From Myxococcales bacterium (lineage in GTDB: Bacteria > Myxococcota_A > Polyangia > Polyangiales > Polyangiaceae): a stretch of DNA of 19,526 bases. This document shows, piece by piece, positions 1-6,864 of this stretch (within the stretch, counting starts at the first letter, position 1; each line of letters begins with the position of its first letter). Location of the stretch: contig JANYHY010000749.1 of the NCBI GenBank assembly GCA_025362165.1, positions 1 to 19,526 on the forward strand, read 5' to 3'. Position numbers and translations under genes: made by a program. The notes beneath the pieces are model-generated. The model did no database searches. It saw only the letters and a list, made by a program, of their open reading frames with translations, and was not told the origin of the DNA.

Positions 1-15
1 GTCGAAACGACGGGT

Positions 16-162
16 GCTGCGCACGAGCAGCTTCGCCGCAAATCGCGGCACTAGACGGTCTACTTGGGCTTCGCCCAAACCCGGGCATTCGCTCCCGCGA
101 ATTTCCTAGTGCCGTCGATTCAATAGAATCGAGGCACTAGCCTCTCACTAGCCTCTCACTAG
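16..162. repeat. Cluster of inverted repeats plus an 11-bp direct repeat upstream of tRNA-His
   Basis: This non-coding stretch is packed with short hairpins. The arms are GCTGC/GCAGC (16-20/27-31), GCCGC/GCGGC (35-39/45-49), TTGGGC/GCCCAA (64-69/73-78) and ATTCGC/GCGAAT (87-92/97-102). A longer hairpin at 106-140 pairs CTAGTGCC with GGCACTAG and TCGATTC with GAATCGA around an AATA loop, with one bulged G. A further GGCACTAG copy at 47-54 could pair with 106-113 instead and enclose two of the small hairpins. The unit CACTAGCCTCT then repeats directly at 135-145 and 146-156, with a partial third copy (CACTAG, 157-162). It may be the end of a structured non-coding element or a REP/MITE-like remnant. 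The left end lies outside the window, so no family is assigned. Confidence 0.55.
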
Positions 163-202
163 ATTCTCCGTCAGGTCCGCCGTGTCCACGCGGTCTTTTG
201 CC

Positions 203-231
203 TTGCAACGCACAGCGATGTGAGTCATTTT
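203..231 (+). promoter_or_regulatory. Possible promoter for tRNA-His
   Basis: TTGCAA at 203-208 is followed by a 17-nt spacer and CATTTT at 226-231, about 17 nt before the mature 5' end of the tRNA. The spacing fits a sigma-70-type promoter but the -10 match is poor. This is a placement guess. Confidence 0.22.
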
Positions 232-248
232 TCGCCGCACTTCGTACG

Positions 249-324
249 GTGGCCGTAGCTCAGTTGGTAGAGCGCTGGTTTGTGGCACCAGCTGTCGCGG
301 GTTCAAACCCCGTCGGTCACCCCA
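249..324 (+). tRNA. tRNA-His (GTG anticodon), CCA encoded
   Basis: The sequence folds as a complete cloverleaf. The acceptor arm GTGGCCG (249-255) pairs with CGGTCAC (314-320), with one G-U pair. The D-arm contains AGCTCAGTTGGTAGAGC. The anticodon stem CTGGT/ACCAG (275-279/287-291) encloses loop TTGTGGC with anticodon GTG at 282-284. The T-arm contains GGGTTCAAACCCC. Position 73 is C (321), the CCA tail is genomically encoded (322-324), and a G lies at 248, the -1 position. The G-1:C73 pair is the hallmark identity element of tRNA-His and supports the anticodon-based call. No second copy of the tRNA 3' end was noticed in the window, so there is no sign of an integrated element here. Confidence 0.97.
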
Positions 325-383
325 CTCGTTCGGCTGCACCCATCCTTAGAGTCGCGCTGGGAAGCTCCTGCGCGGCTCGCGGG

Positions 384-389
384 TATGAT
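384..389 (+). promoter_or_regulatory. -10-like hexamer TATGAT ahead of the first CDS
   Basis: TATGAT lies 7 nt before the ATG at 397, which is an in-frame alternative start for the membrane protein listed at 385. If this is the -10 element, transcription would begin at or next to that ATG and the mRNA would be leaderless. No good -35 element is seen 16-18 nt upstream. Confidence 0.22.
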
Positions 390-906
390 GAGTGCGATGC
401 AATTTCCGAAATGGCTACCTCACCCGTCCAGCTTCATCAGCGCGGCCGCTCTCAAGGTGTTCGCATGGGCGTACGCGCTGTCGTGGGCCATGGCGTTGCC
501 GATTCTTGCGGAGCTGATGGAGACCTCGCCGCGCCTCGCGTGGCTCGGCGTGTTCGCGCTGTGGACCTCTCCGCTCCCCGTGATCGCGGTCGCGCACCGC
601 TTGACGCACGGACTGTTGGATCTCGCGGACGGTCGTGAATCCAAGAAGACACGCCTCGTCGAGAGCGTGTGGGCGGGCCTGCTCGGGTGGACCGCGTTCA
701 TTCTCGTCGGCCTGACCGCTGCTCTCGCGATGCTCGTGATCGATCCGCCACCTCCTGCCGAGCCCGACTCGAGCTCGAGCCTCATGAGGGTTGGTGCGGA
801 GCTGCTCGAGATCGCGTCGTCATGGCAGGTGGGCGTGCACTCGCTCCTCTGGTTCGGGTTCGCGGTCGCGGTGTTTCAAGTGCATCGCTCCGCGCGCGAA
901 GCTTGA
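385..906 (+). CDS. Small four-helix membrane protein of unknown function
   Basis: I do not recognise the family. The 173-residue product has four hydrophobic stretches that look like membrane helices: about residues 18-41 (ALKVFAWAYALSWAMALPIL), 47-69, 92-117 (GLLGWTAFILVGLTAALAML) and the C-terminal HSLLWFGFAVAVF. A charged loop, DGRESKKTR, sits between helices 2 and 3, and a Pro/Ser-rich loop (PPPPAEPDSSSS) follows helix 3. It is likely an inner-membrane protein. Start candidates are ATG at 385, 388 and 397, none with a clear Shine-Dalgarno. The frame is open further upstream into the tRNA, but that part cannot be coding. 397 would suit a leaderless mRNA from TATGAT at 384-389. The next gene starts 14 nt downstream, so co-transcription is plausible. 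Confidence 0.7.
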   Translation: MMSAMQFPKWLPHPSSFISAAALKVFAWAYALSWAMALPILAELMETSPRLAWLGVFALWTSPLPVIAVAHRLTHGLLDLADGRESKKTRLVESVWAGLLGWTAFILVGLTAALAMLVIDPPPPAEPDSSSSLMRVGAELLEIASSWQVGVHSLLWFGFAVAVFQVHRSAREA

Positions 907-920
907 GGTAGTCTCTTCGA

Positions 921-1451
921 GTGATCCGATCGCTTTCGTTCAAAGCTTGGAGCCGCGCCGCCGCCATACTCCTGCTCCTGCTCTCTCTCGCCGCGTGCGT
1001 GCAGAAGCCGACGATGAAGCTCAATCACGCAGAGATCACGTCGATCACGCCGACGCTCCCGCCTAGCCTCGAGATGGCCGTCGTGATGGACGTCACGAAC
1101 CCGAACTCATACGACGTCGCCGTACGCGCGGTGCGCGGGCAAGTGTGGATGGCCGACAAGTACCCGCTTACGGTTGATTTCCACGCGCCGCCAGACGGCT
1201 TGTGGATGGCCTCTGGAAAGACGACACAGCTGCGCGTGCTGTTGTTGTTGCCCATCGGGCTCGCGCTGCAGATCGTCCAAGAGGCGCTGTACACGCCGCA
1301 GATCGCGTATCGCTTCATCGGCAAAGCAGACGTGACGGGCACCCGCACCTTCCAGGTCGAGAAGGACGACTACTCGATCGACGAGCGCGGTGCGATGACG
1401 CGCGAGCAGCTCATGGCAGTTATCCCGAACTCGCTCTTTCCCCCGCACTGA
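921..1451 (+). CDS. LEA14/WHy-type (LEA type 2) lipoprotein
   Basis: This 176-residue protein starts with GTG and has a lipoprotein signal: basic n-region (residues 1-12), hydrophobic core AILLLLLSL and a textbook lipobox LAAC, with the lipidated Cys at about 26. The mature part reads KPTMKLNHAEITSITPTLPP, then MDVTNPNSYDVAVRAVRGQV. That pattern, a beta strand, then 'V.NPN...V.v....g.v', is characteristic of the water-stress/hypersensitivity (WHy, LEA_2) domain found in bacterial lipoproteins. WHy proteins are single small beta-sandwich domains linked to desiccation and stress tolerance; the exact role of bacterial secreted forms is unclear. A hydrophobic run LRVLLLLPIGLALQIVQEAL around residue 105-122 is notable in a periplasmic domain. 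The stop codon overlaps the next start by one base (TGATG), so translation is probably coupled. Confidence 0.82.
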   Translation: MIRSLSFKAWSRAAAILLLLLSLAACVQKPTMKLNHAEITSITPTLPPSLEMAVVMDVTNPNSYDVAVRAVRGQVWMADKYPLTVDFHAPPDGLWMASGKTTQLRVLLLLPIGLALQIVQEALYTPQIAYRFIGKADVTGTRTFQVEKDDYSIDERGAMTREQLMAVIPNSLFPPH

Positions 1452-2068
1452 TGGCGACCAAGATCACCAAAGCGAGCATCACGGCGTTGCTCACCGCGGC
1501 GGTAGACGAGTCGGATGAGGCTCAAATCAAGGGCTTCACGAAGGGGCTCGAGCTCGCGCGTGCGCTGTGGTCCACGGACACGGAGGCGCTCGCAGCCGAC
1601 ATGGATCTGACGCACTGGAGGATGAACCTCGCGGTCGCGCTCCAACAGGCCGAGCGGTGGTCCGAGATGCGCGACGTGATGCAGGACCTGCTCGCGCAAT
1701 ATCCTAGCGACCGCGCGGAGTGGTACGAGACCGCGGACTACGAGGAGGAGCACAGCGAGACCGACGCGCTCTGCTGGTACGCCATCTCCCTCCAGCACTG
1801 CGGAGATCTCGCGGAGGCGCTCCGCGTGATCGACTCCGCGCTCGCTCGCTTCCCAGAGCACGCGGACTCTCACCACGAGCGTGCATGTATCTTACATATG
1901 ATGGGGAACAAGCCTGGCGCGCTGGCCTCCATCGGTGCAGCGATCGAGCTGGACGGCGACGACCGGCGCAAATCGATCCGCGACGACACCGATTTCGCGG
2001 ACCTCGTCGGCGACCCCGAGTTCGACGCGCTCACTAGGCCACAAAAGCGCGTGAAGAAGCGTCGCTAG
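1451..2068 (+). CDS. TPR-repeat protein with TPR end-of-group-like C terminus
   Basis: This 205-residue, apparently cytosolic protein has no signal peptide. Helical repeats of tetratricopeptide type are visible: the MNLAVALQQAERWSEMRDVM segment, 'CWYAISLQHCGDLAEALRVIDSALARFPEH' and 'HHERACILHMMGNKPGALASIGAAIELDG'. The end reads IRDDTDFADLVGDPEFDAL, the short motif that typically closes TPR arrays ('...D.DF..L..DP.F..L'), followed by a basic tail KRVKKRR. TPR proteins are interaction scaffolds; no catalytic domain is seen. The ATG at 1451 overlaps the stop of the LEA14-type gene and gives the natural N terminus MATKITKAS. The gene converges on the Kup gene with only 3 nt between stop codons. 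Codons 146-150 form a small AT-rich patch including a TTA codon, unusual for this DNA. Confidence 0.85.
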   Translation: MATKITKASITALLTAAVDESDEAQIKGFTKGLELARALWSTDTEALAADMDLTHWRMNLAVALQQAERWSEMRDVMQDLLAQYPSDRAEWYETADYEEEHSETDALCWYAISLQHCGDLAEALRVIDSALARFPEHADSHHERACILHMMGNKPGALASIGAAIELDGDDRRKSIRDDTDFADLVGDPEFDALTRPQKRVKKRR

Positions 2069-2071
2069 ATC

Positions 2072-3949
2072 TCATAGGTCCACCTGCATTCCGAGCTCCA
2101 CCACTCGCCCTGGTGGCAATCCGAAGTAAGCCGTCGCAGGTACTGCGTTGCGCGAGATGAATGCGAAGAGAGTCTTTCGCCATCGCCACATGTCTGATCG
2201 CCCGGTGACCAGCAGCGTCTCGCGACCGAGGAAGTAGCTCGTGCTCGTCTCATCCATCGTGAGCCCGAGCGTCGCGCATTGTGAGAGGGCGAGCGGCACG
2301 TTCGGGTCCTCCATGAAGCCGTAACGGATCGTGACCCGGAAGAAACCTTGCTCGAGCTTCTCCACGCTCAACCTGTCGTCCTTGCGCACGTCGGGGACAT
2401 GCAACGACGCGACGTTGAGCAAGACGACTTGATCATGGAGCGTGCGGTTGTGCTTGAAGTGATGGAGCAACACAGCGGGCACGCCGTTGGGGTTGGCCGC
2501 CATGACGACAGCGGTGCCGCCGACGCGGTGAGGCTTGCGAGTGGCTACGTCTTTCAGGAACGCGTCGAGAGGGAACATCGCCTCCGCCAATAGAGTCCCA
2601 AGGTGACGGCGGCCAGCGTTCCACGTGGTCATCACCGTGTAGACCAAGACCCCCAAGAGCAGCGGAAACCAGCCTCCATCTGCGATTTTTGTGACGCTCG
2701 CTCCGAAGTACGCGACATCGATCAAGAGGAAGAACCCCGCGAGCGGCGCGGCTTTCCACAGTGGCCATCCCCACGTCCGGCGCGCGACCACGTAGTAAGT
2801 CACGCTGGTGATCGCCATCGTGCCGGTGACGGCGATCCCATAAGCCGACGCCATCGCCGCAGAGCTCTTGAAGCCAAGCACCAGCCCGATGCACGCGACG
2901 AGCAGCATCGCGTTGATCTCCGGGATGTAGATCTGCCCCTCTTGATCCTTGGAGGTGTGCACGATGGTCACGCGCGGGAAGAAGCCGAGCTGCACGGCCT
3001 GCTGCGTGAGCGAGTAGGCGCCGCTGATGAGCGCCTGTGAGGCCACGACTGTCGCTGCAGTGGCGATCGCGACGGCTGGGTAGAGCGCCCAGCTCGGGAC
3101 GATCGCGTAGAACGGATTGCTCGCGAGGTTCGGGTGCTGCAAGAGCGCCGCACCTTGCCCGAAGTAGTTGAGCACGAGCGCAGGGAACACGAGCACGTAC
3201 CACGCGCGTCGGATCGGTTCCGCCCCGAAGTGTCCCATGTCCGCGTAGAGCGCCTCGGCCCCTGTGATGGAGAGCACCACTCCCCCCAAGACGAGAAATC
3301 CGTGCACTCCGTTGTGGAAGAAGAAGGAGACGCCGTTGCGCGGATCGAGCGCAAACAGCACGCTCGGGTGCTTGATGATTTGAACCGCGCCGAGGCCGCC
3401 GATGAACGTGAACCACACGAGCATGACCGGGCCGAACACCTTGCCAACACCCGCGGTGCCGCGCTTCTGGGCGAGGAACACGGCGAGCAACGTGACCACG
3501 GTGATCGGGATGACCGCGGGCTTGAGCGCAGACGTCGCGACCTCCAGTCCTTCGACCGCGGAGAGCACCGAGATCGCAGGCGTGATGACCCCGTCACCGT
3601 AGAGCAGCGCAGATCCGAAGAGCACGAGCAACACGATGAAGCCGGGCTTCGCGAGCTTCGTCTTGGTTTTTGGGATGAGCGCGAGCAACGCGAGGATGCC
3701 GCCTTCGCCGTGGTTGTCCGCGCGCAAGATGAACGTGAGGTACTTGATCGTGACGACGCACGTGAGCGTCCAGAAGATCAACGACAAGATCCCGAGCACG
3801 TTTGGCTGAGTCGCCGAGACCGCGTGATCGCCTGCGAAGCACTCCTTCATCGCGTAGAGCGGGCTCGTCCCGATGTCGCCGAAGACGACACCAAGCGCAG
3901 GGATCGCGAGCCGCCAGGCGTCTGCCTGCGTGTGCGAAGCGCGACTCAG
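2072..3949 (-). CDS. kup: Kup-family potassium uptake transporter
   Basis: This is a K+ (probably K+/H+ symport) inner-membrane transporter of the KUP/HAK/KT family. Family segments are present in order: FGDIGTSPLY in helix 1, IKYLTFILRADNHGEGGI, YGDGVITPAISVLSAVEGLE, LSITGAEALYADMGHFG, LNYFGQGALL, SQALISGAYSLTQQA, YGIAVTGTMAITS, and a cytoplasmic C-terminal domain ending in PPGRVVELGMQVDL. The first ATG (3850) would delete most of helix 1 and the GDIGTSPLY signature. The same frame stays open 33 codons further, reading AIPALGVVFGDIGTSPLYA. The only start-like codon there is CTG at 3949-3947, which overlaps the upstream TGA (CTGA) and lies 7 nt after GGAG (3960-3957). That start gives 625 residues, close to the 622 of E. 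coli Kup. The gene is translationally coupled to the cNMP-binding/DUF1003 gene. Confidence 0.95.
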   Translation of the reverse strand: MSRASHTQADAWRLAIPALGVVFGDIGTSPLYAMKECFAGDHAVSATQPNVLGILSLIFWTLTCVVTIKYLTFILRADNHGEGGILALLALIPKTKTKLAKPGFIVLLVLFGSALLYGDGVITPAISVLSAVEGLEVATSALKPAVIPITVVTLLAVFLAQKRGTAGVGKVFGPVMLVWFTFIGGLGAVQIIKHPSVLFALDPRNGVSFFFHNGVHGFLVLGGVVLSITGAEALYADMGHFGAEPIRRAWYVLVFPALVLNYFGQGAALLQHPNLASNPFYAIVPSWALYPAVAIATAATVVASQALISGAYSLTQQAVQLGFFPRVTIVHTSKDQEGQIYIPEINAMLLVACIGLVLGFKSSAAMASAYGIAVTGTMAITSVTYYVVARRTWGWPLWKAAPLAGFFLLIDVAYFGASVTKIADGGWFPLLLGVLVYTVMTTWNAGRRHLGTLLAEAMFPLDAFLKDVATRKPHRVGGTAVVMAANPNGVPAVLLHHFKHNRTLHDQVVLLNVASLHVPDVRKDDRLSVEKLEQGFFRVTIRYGFMEDPNVPLALSQCATLGLTMDETSTSYFLGRETLLVTGRSDMWRWRKTLFAFISRNAVPATAYFGLPPGRVVELGMQVDL

Positions 3950-4794
3950 AGCGAATCTCCGTGTTGGGCCTTCTTTCGCTCGATGCCGCCGAGACGCTTC
4001 TCCGTCTCAGCGCGAAACGCCGCGAGCTCCCGGATGAACGTCTCGAGCCCGATCTCGTTCTTCAAGTTCACGCGGAAGTCAGTCTCGGCGCGCGCGCGGT
4101 CCTTCATCGTCTCTCGGTTCTGGCTCATCACGATGAGCGGACCTTGCAACGAGACGAGGATGGTCAGCGCGAGGTTGTAGAAAGCATAAGGGTACGCGTC
4201 GAACACGAAGTCGTGGATGGCGTTGGCGAGACACCAAAAGGCCGTGAGCCCGAGCACGAACAGGATGAACGTCCAGCTCCCGTTGAGCGCTGCGACCTTG
4301 TCGGCGAGGCGCTGGCCCCACGTGAGGTTCTCCTCGATCTCCTTGACGACGTTCGTAGCGGCGCGTTGGCTCAAGAGAGAGTTCGTCTCTCGGAGGCGCT
4401 CGGACATCTCCGCCAAGATCGCGAGAGCCGCCTCTCGTGACGAGGTGAGGTGAAGCACGAAATCTTCGCGAGTGAGCCGCAGCACCACCGTTTCGACCTC
4501 AGCCTCGGCGCTGGCAGAGCGCGGCTTGTCGTCGAAGAGAGACAGCTCTCCGAAGTACTCGCCCGTGCGAATGTCTTTGAGCACGACGCGCGGGCCGCTG
4601 TCCGACGCTGGCAAGAAGATCTGAACTGCGCCAGACGCGACCACGTACAGCGAGGAGCCAGCGTCGCCCTTCGCGAAGACTTGCTCGCCAGCCTTGAGGG
4701 GCTGCTCCTCCAAATGCGCGGCGAGCGCGTTTCGATCGGCGTCGGCCAGACCCGCGAACAACGGGACGCCTGCGAGCAGATCGGCATAAGACAT
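3946..4794 (-). CDS. Cyclic-nucleotide-binding domain plus DUF1003 membrane protein
   Basis: This 282-residue protein has an N-terminal cyclic-nucleotide-binding (CRP-like) domain, residues about 5-125, starting at LLAGVPLFAGL. Its phosphate-binding cassette reads FGELSLFDDKPRSASAEA (about 81-98), with the conserved Gly-Glu and Arg-Ser/Ala positions. A linking helix follows. The DUF1003 module is at about 155-250, with two membrane helices (WTFILFVLGLTAFWCLANAI and FYNLALTILVSLQGPLIVM) and the signature SQNRETMKDRARAETDF...NLKNEIGLE. No DNA-binding domain is present, so it is probably a membrane-attached ligand sensor. The ATG at 4794 (MSYADLL) matches the domain start; an upstream in-frame ATG at 4827 adds 11 residues and has no better ribosome site. 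The gene overlaps kup by 4 nt, suggesting that a nucleotide signal and K+ uptake are linked. That link is inferred. Confidence 0.88.
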   Translation of the reverse strand: MSYADLLAGVPLFAGLADADRNALAAHLEEQPLKAGEQVFAKGDAGSSLYVVASGAVQIFLPASDSGPRVVLKDIRTGEYFGELSLFDDKPRSASAEAEVETVVLRLTREDFVLHLTSSREAALAILAEMSERLRETNSLLSQRAATNVVKEIEENLTWGQRLADKVAALNGSWTFILFVLGLTAFWCLANAIHDFVFDAYPYAFYNLALTILVSLQGPLIVMSQNRETMKDRARAETDFRVNLKNEIGLETFIRELAAFRAETEKRLGGIERKKAQHGDSL

Positions 4795-4881
4795 TTTCGC
4801 GCATGTTCGCGTGCCTGAGAGCCTCAAGCAAGCAACGCGATCGACATCTCACAGACGTCCCCAAACGCGCCCGAAATAGGC

Positions 4882-4887
4882 TATATC
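4882..4887 (+). promoter_or_regulatory. Possible -10 element for the DUF4337 pair
   Basis: TATATC in the 116-nt divergent gap (4795-4910) would start a transcript roughly 17 nt before the ATG at 4911, and that gene has a usable ribosome site (AAGGAAG, 4901-4907). The -35 region is not recognisable. Confidence 0.25.
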
Positions 4888-4910
4888 AGGGCTCCGTTGA
4901 AAGGAAGACC

Positions 4911-5780
4911 ATGAGCTTCGAAGAAGAGATGGAGCACGCCGCGCACGCCGGGCACGAAGGCGGGCACGGCGAAAAGGGCGGCATCGGAAAGTACATCGGC
5001 ATGACCATGGCCATCCTTGGCGTCATGCTGGCGCTCACGTCTGCGCTGCTCGGAGGTTCGCGCAACAAGCTCATCGCGACGATGGTGGAGCAGACGAGCA
5101 CCGCAGCTCGTTACCAAGCCATCTCGATGAAGCATCGATCGCTCATGTCGCAGCTGCAGCAACTGCACGCGATGCTGCCCGCGGATCCTGCCGAGTTCGA
5201 CAAGACGCAGGGCGAAATCAACCGCGTCGCTGGCAGCGCCGACAAGCTGGACGCGACGGTGATCGCCATCAACCGCCTCGAGACGGACAAGATCCTCAAC
5301 ACGGTCACGCCGTCGGCGGGAGACGTGCTGCGCTTCGTGGAGCTCGTCCACGATTACGCAGAGGAGAAGGAGAAGGCGGAGAAATGGACCGAGTCTTACG
5401 AGGGTCTCATCATGGTCTACGAAGCGGCCAGCGAGCACTTCGAGTGGGGTCAGCTCTGCGCCGAGTTCGGCATCGTGCTCGCGTCCATCGCGTTGCTGAT
5501 CCACAGCCGAGCTGCGTGGTTTGGCTCGATGATCTTTGGCACCGGCGCGCTCGTGTTGATGATCTACGCATTCACTACGCAGCAGTCTGGCTTGTCCCAC
5601 GCCAAGACCGAGCTTGAAGAGAGCAGGGCCGCCTATTTCGCGTTGAAGATGGATGAGAAGAGCAAGAGCGGCGACGAAGAGCTCTTCAACGACATCGAGC
5701 GCATCGAGAAGCCGACGCAGGCGAGCAACACGCCCGTCCCCACCAACACGCCAGCGCCGCACGCGCCCGAGCACCACTGA
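4911..5780 (+). CDS. DUF4337 family membrane protein, copy 1
   Basis: The 289-residue product begins with an acidic, His-rich tail (MSFEEEMEHAAHAGHEGGHGEK). A membrane helix follows at about 29-45 (MTMAILGVMLALTSALLGG), then a long, largely helical domain with coiled-coil character (MKHRSLMSQLQQLHAMLPAD; YAEEKEKAEKWTESYEGL). Two C-terminal membrane helices follow (FGIVLASIALLIHSRAAW and MIFGTGALVLMIYAFT), then an acidic tail ending APEHH. This layout of one N-terminal helix, a helical domain and two C-terminal helices matches DUF4337, a family of unknown function. The ATG at 4911 has AAGGAAG just upstream; an open frame back to 4803 is not supported. The gene forms a tandem pair with the next gene, 8 nt away. 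Confidence 0.85.
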   Translation: MSFEEEMEHAAHAGHEGGHGEKGGIGKYIGMTMAILGVMLALTSALLGGSRNKLIATMVEQTSTAARYQAISMKHRSLMSQLQQLHAMLPADPAEFDKTQGEINRVAGSADKLDATVIAINRLETDKILNTVTPSAGDVLRFVELVHDYAEEKEKAEKWTESYEGLIMVYEAASEHFEWGQLCAEFGIVLASIALLIHSRAAWFGSMIFGTGALVLMIYAFTTQQSGLSHAKTELEESRAAYFALKMDEKSKSGDEELFNDIERIEKPTQASNTPVPTNTPAPHAPEHH

Positions 5781-5788
5781 GGTCCGCC

Positions 5789-6745
5789 ATGAGCGACGAT
5801 AAAAAGACGACCGAAGTGCACGACGCGAAGAAAGACGAGCACGCCCACGCCAGTGAGCACAAAGAGGGCGAGCACAAAGAAGGCGAACACAAAGCAGGCG
5901 AACACAAAGAGGGCGAGCACGAAGAGGAACACGGCAAGAGCAACTTCGGCCTGCACGTCGGTATGACGATGGCCTTGCTCGGCGTGCTCCTCGCCCTCTC
6001 TGCGGCGCTGCTCGGTGGGTCACGCTCGATGGTGATCGCCACGATGATCGAAGAGGCGCGCACGTCTCAAAACACGCAAGCCATCGCGACGAAATACCGC
6101 ACGACGGTCTCGCAGCTCCAGCAGCTGCACGCGCTCTTGCCTGGAGACCCTCAAGCGTTCGTGGAAGCGGACAAGAAGATCGCGGATCTGACCGTGACGG
6201 CTGACACGGGCGACACGAGCATCGTTGCCGTCTCGACGCTCGAGGCCAACCAAGTGCTCAACACGGTGACTCCGACCGGCACTGACGTTCTCCGCTTCGT
6301 GGATCTCGCACGCCAATACGAGAAAGAGAAGGACGCCGCGGAGAAGTGGCAGGAGTCCTACGAGGACGTCGTTCAAGTCTACGAGCAGGCAGAAGAGCAC
6401 TACGAATGGGGACAGCTCGCAGCGGAGTTCGGGATTGTCTTCGCCTCGGTCGCGCTCTTGCTCAAGAGCAAGGCGGCGTGGGGTGGCTCGGTGACCCTGG
6501 GTATCGGCGCCGTGAGCGTCCTCATCTGGGCTTTCACGACGCAGCAGACGGGTCTGGCGCACGGCCACGCAGAAGTGGAAGAGGCGAAGAAGGTCTACGA
6601 TTCGCTGGGTGGACCTGAAAAGCTCGCCAAGGGTGATGAGGAGTTGTTGGCAGACATCGAGCGCATCGAGAAGCCGTTCGTGGAAAAAGAGAAAGCCCAC
6701 GCTCAGCCCGATCAGAAGCCCGAGCACGCACCCGAACACCACTGA
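5789..6745 (+). CDS. DUF4337 family membrane protein, copy 2 (tandem paralogue with EHKEG repeats)
   Basis: This 318-residue paralogue of the preceding gene has the same architecture and near-identical landmark segments: GMTMALLGVLLALSAALLGG, SQLQQLHALLPGDP, LNTVTP.G.DVLRFV, EKWQESYED, YEWGQLAAEFGIV, FTTQQTGLAHG, GDEELLADIERIEKP and the same APEHH terminus. It differs in a longer charged N-terminal tail with tandem EHKEG/EHKAG units (residues 23-42) that could bind metal or act as a flexible electrostatic tail. The ribosome site GAGG (5779-5782) overlaps the stop of copy 1. The two products probably arose by tandem duplication and may assemble together; this is inferred from adjacency. A strong terminator follows the stop. 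Confidence 0.85.
   Translation: MSDDKKTTEVHDAKKDEHAHASEHKEGEHKEGEHKAGEHKEGEHEEEHGKSNFGLHVGMTMALLGVLLALSAALLGGSRSMVIATMIEEARTSQNTQAIATKYRTTVSQLQQLHALLPGDPQAFVEADKKIADLTVTADTGDTSIVAVSTLEANQVLNTVTPTGTDVLRFVDLARQYEKEKDAAEKWQESYEDVVQVYEQAEEHYEWGQLAAEFGIVFASVALLLKSKAAWGGSVTLGIGAVSVLIWAFTTQQTGLAHGHAEVEEAKKVYDSLGGPEKLAKGDEELLADIERIEKPFVEKEKAHAQPDQKPEHAPEHH
5855..5929 (+). repeat. 15-bp tandem repeat encoding EHKEG units
   Basis: Four in-frame copies of a 15-nt unit (GAGCACAAAGAGGGC and close variants) lie at 5855-5869, 5870-5884, 5885-5899 and 5900-5914. A degenerate fifth (GAGCACGAAGAGGAA) is at 5915-5929. They encode EHKEG, EHKEG, EHKAG, EHKEG and EHEEE. The copies differ mainly at silent positions (GAG/GAA) plus one Glu-to-Ala change. 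The unit number is likely to vary between strains by replication slippage. Confidence 0.9.
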
Positions 6746-6750
6746 CCAAG

Positions 6751-6790
6751 AAGAGCCCGTGATCCTTAGAGATCCGCGGGCTTTTTCTTT
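6751..6790 (+). terminator. Rho-independent terminator after the DUF4337 pair
   Basis: AGCCCG (6754-6759) pairs with CGGGCT (6777-6782). The stem extends outward through A-U and G-U pairs and contains an inner GATC/GATC pairing (6761-6764/6771-6774). It is followed directly by a T-rich tract (TTTTCTTT). It starts 5 nt after the stop of the second DUF4337 gene and cleanly separates that operon from the receptor cluster. Confidence 0.88.
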
Positions 6791-6829
6791 GTCGCCATCT
6801 CGTGTCGGGACCGAACGGTTATACATTGT

Positions 6830-6858
6830 TTGACTGCTTCCCGCTGAGCTGATACCGA
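6830..6858 (+). promoter_or_regulatory. Putative promoter of the TonB-receptor cluster (leaderless)
   Basis: TTGACT (6830-6835), five of six matches to the -35 consensus, is followed by exactly 17 nt and TACCGA (6853-6858). Six nt later comes the GTG start at 6865. The geometry predicts transcription starting at the start codon. The -10 match is only partial; TATACA at 6820-6825 is an alternative -10 that would give a roughly 33-nt leader. Confidence 0.4.
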
Positions 6859-6864
6859 TTCTTT

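Noticed and set aside
135..162. CRISPR-like array from the CACTAGCCTCT repeats
   Set aside because: The unit is 11 bp with no spacers, only two and a half copies, and no cas genes are nearby.
249..324. tRNA-His as the attachment site of an integrated element
   Set aside because: No second copy of the tRNA 3' end was seen in the window, and no integrase, recombinase or phage gene is present.
4803..4910. N-terminal extension of the first DUF4337 protein
   Set aside because: The frame is open but overlaps the start region of the divergent gene, reads as Arg/Cys-rich non-family sequence, and a good ribosome site precedes the ATG at 4911.
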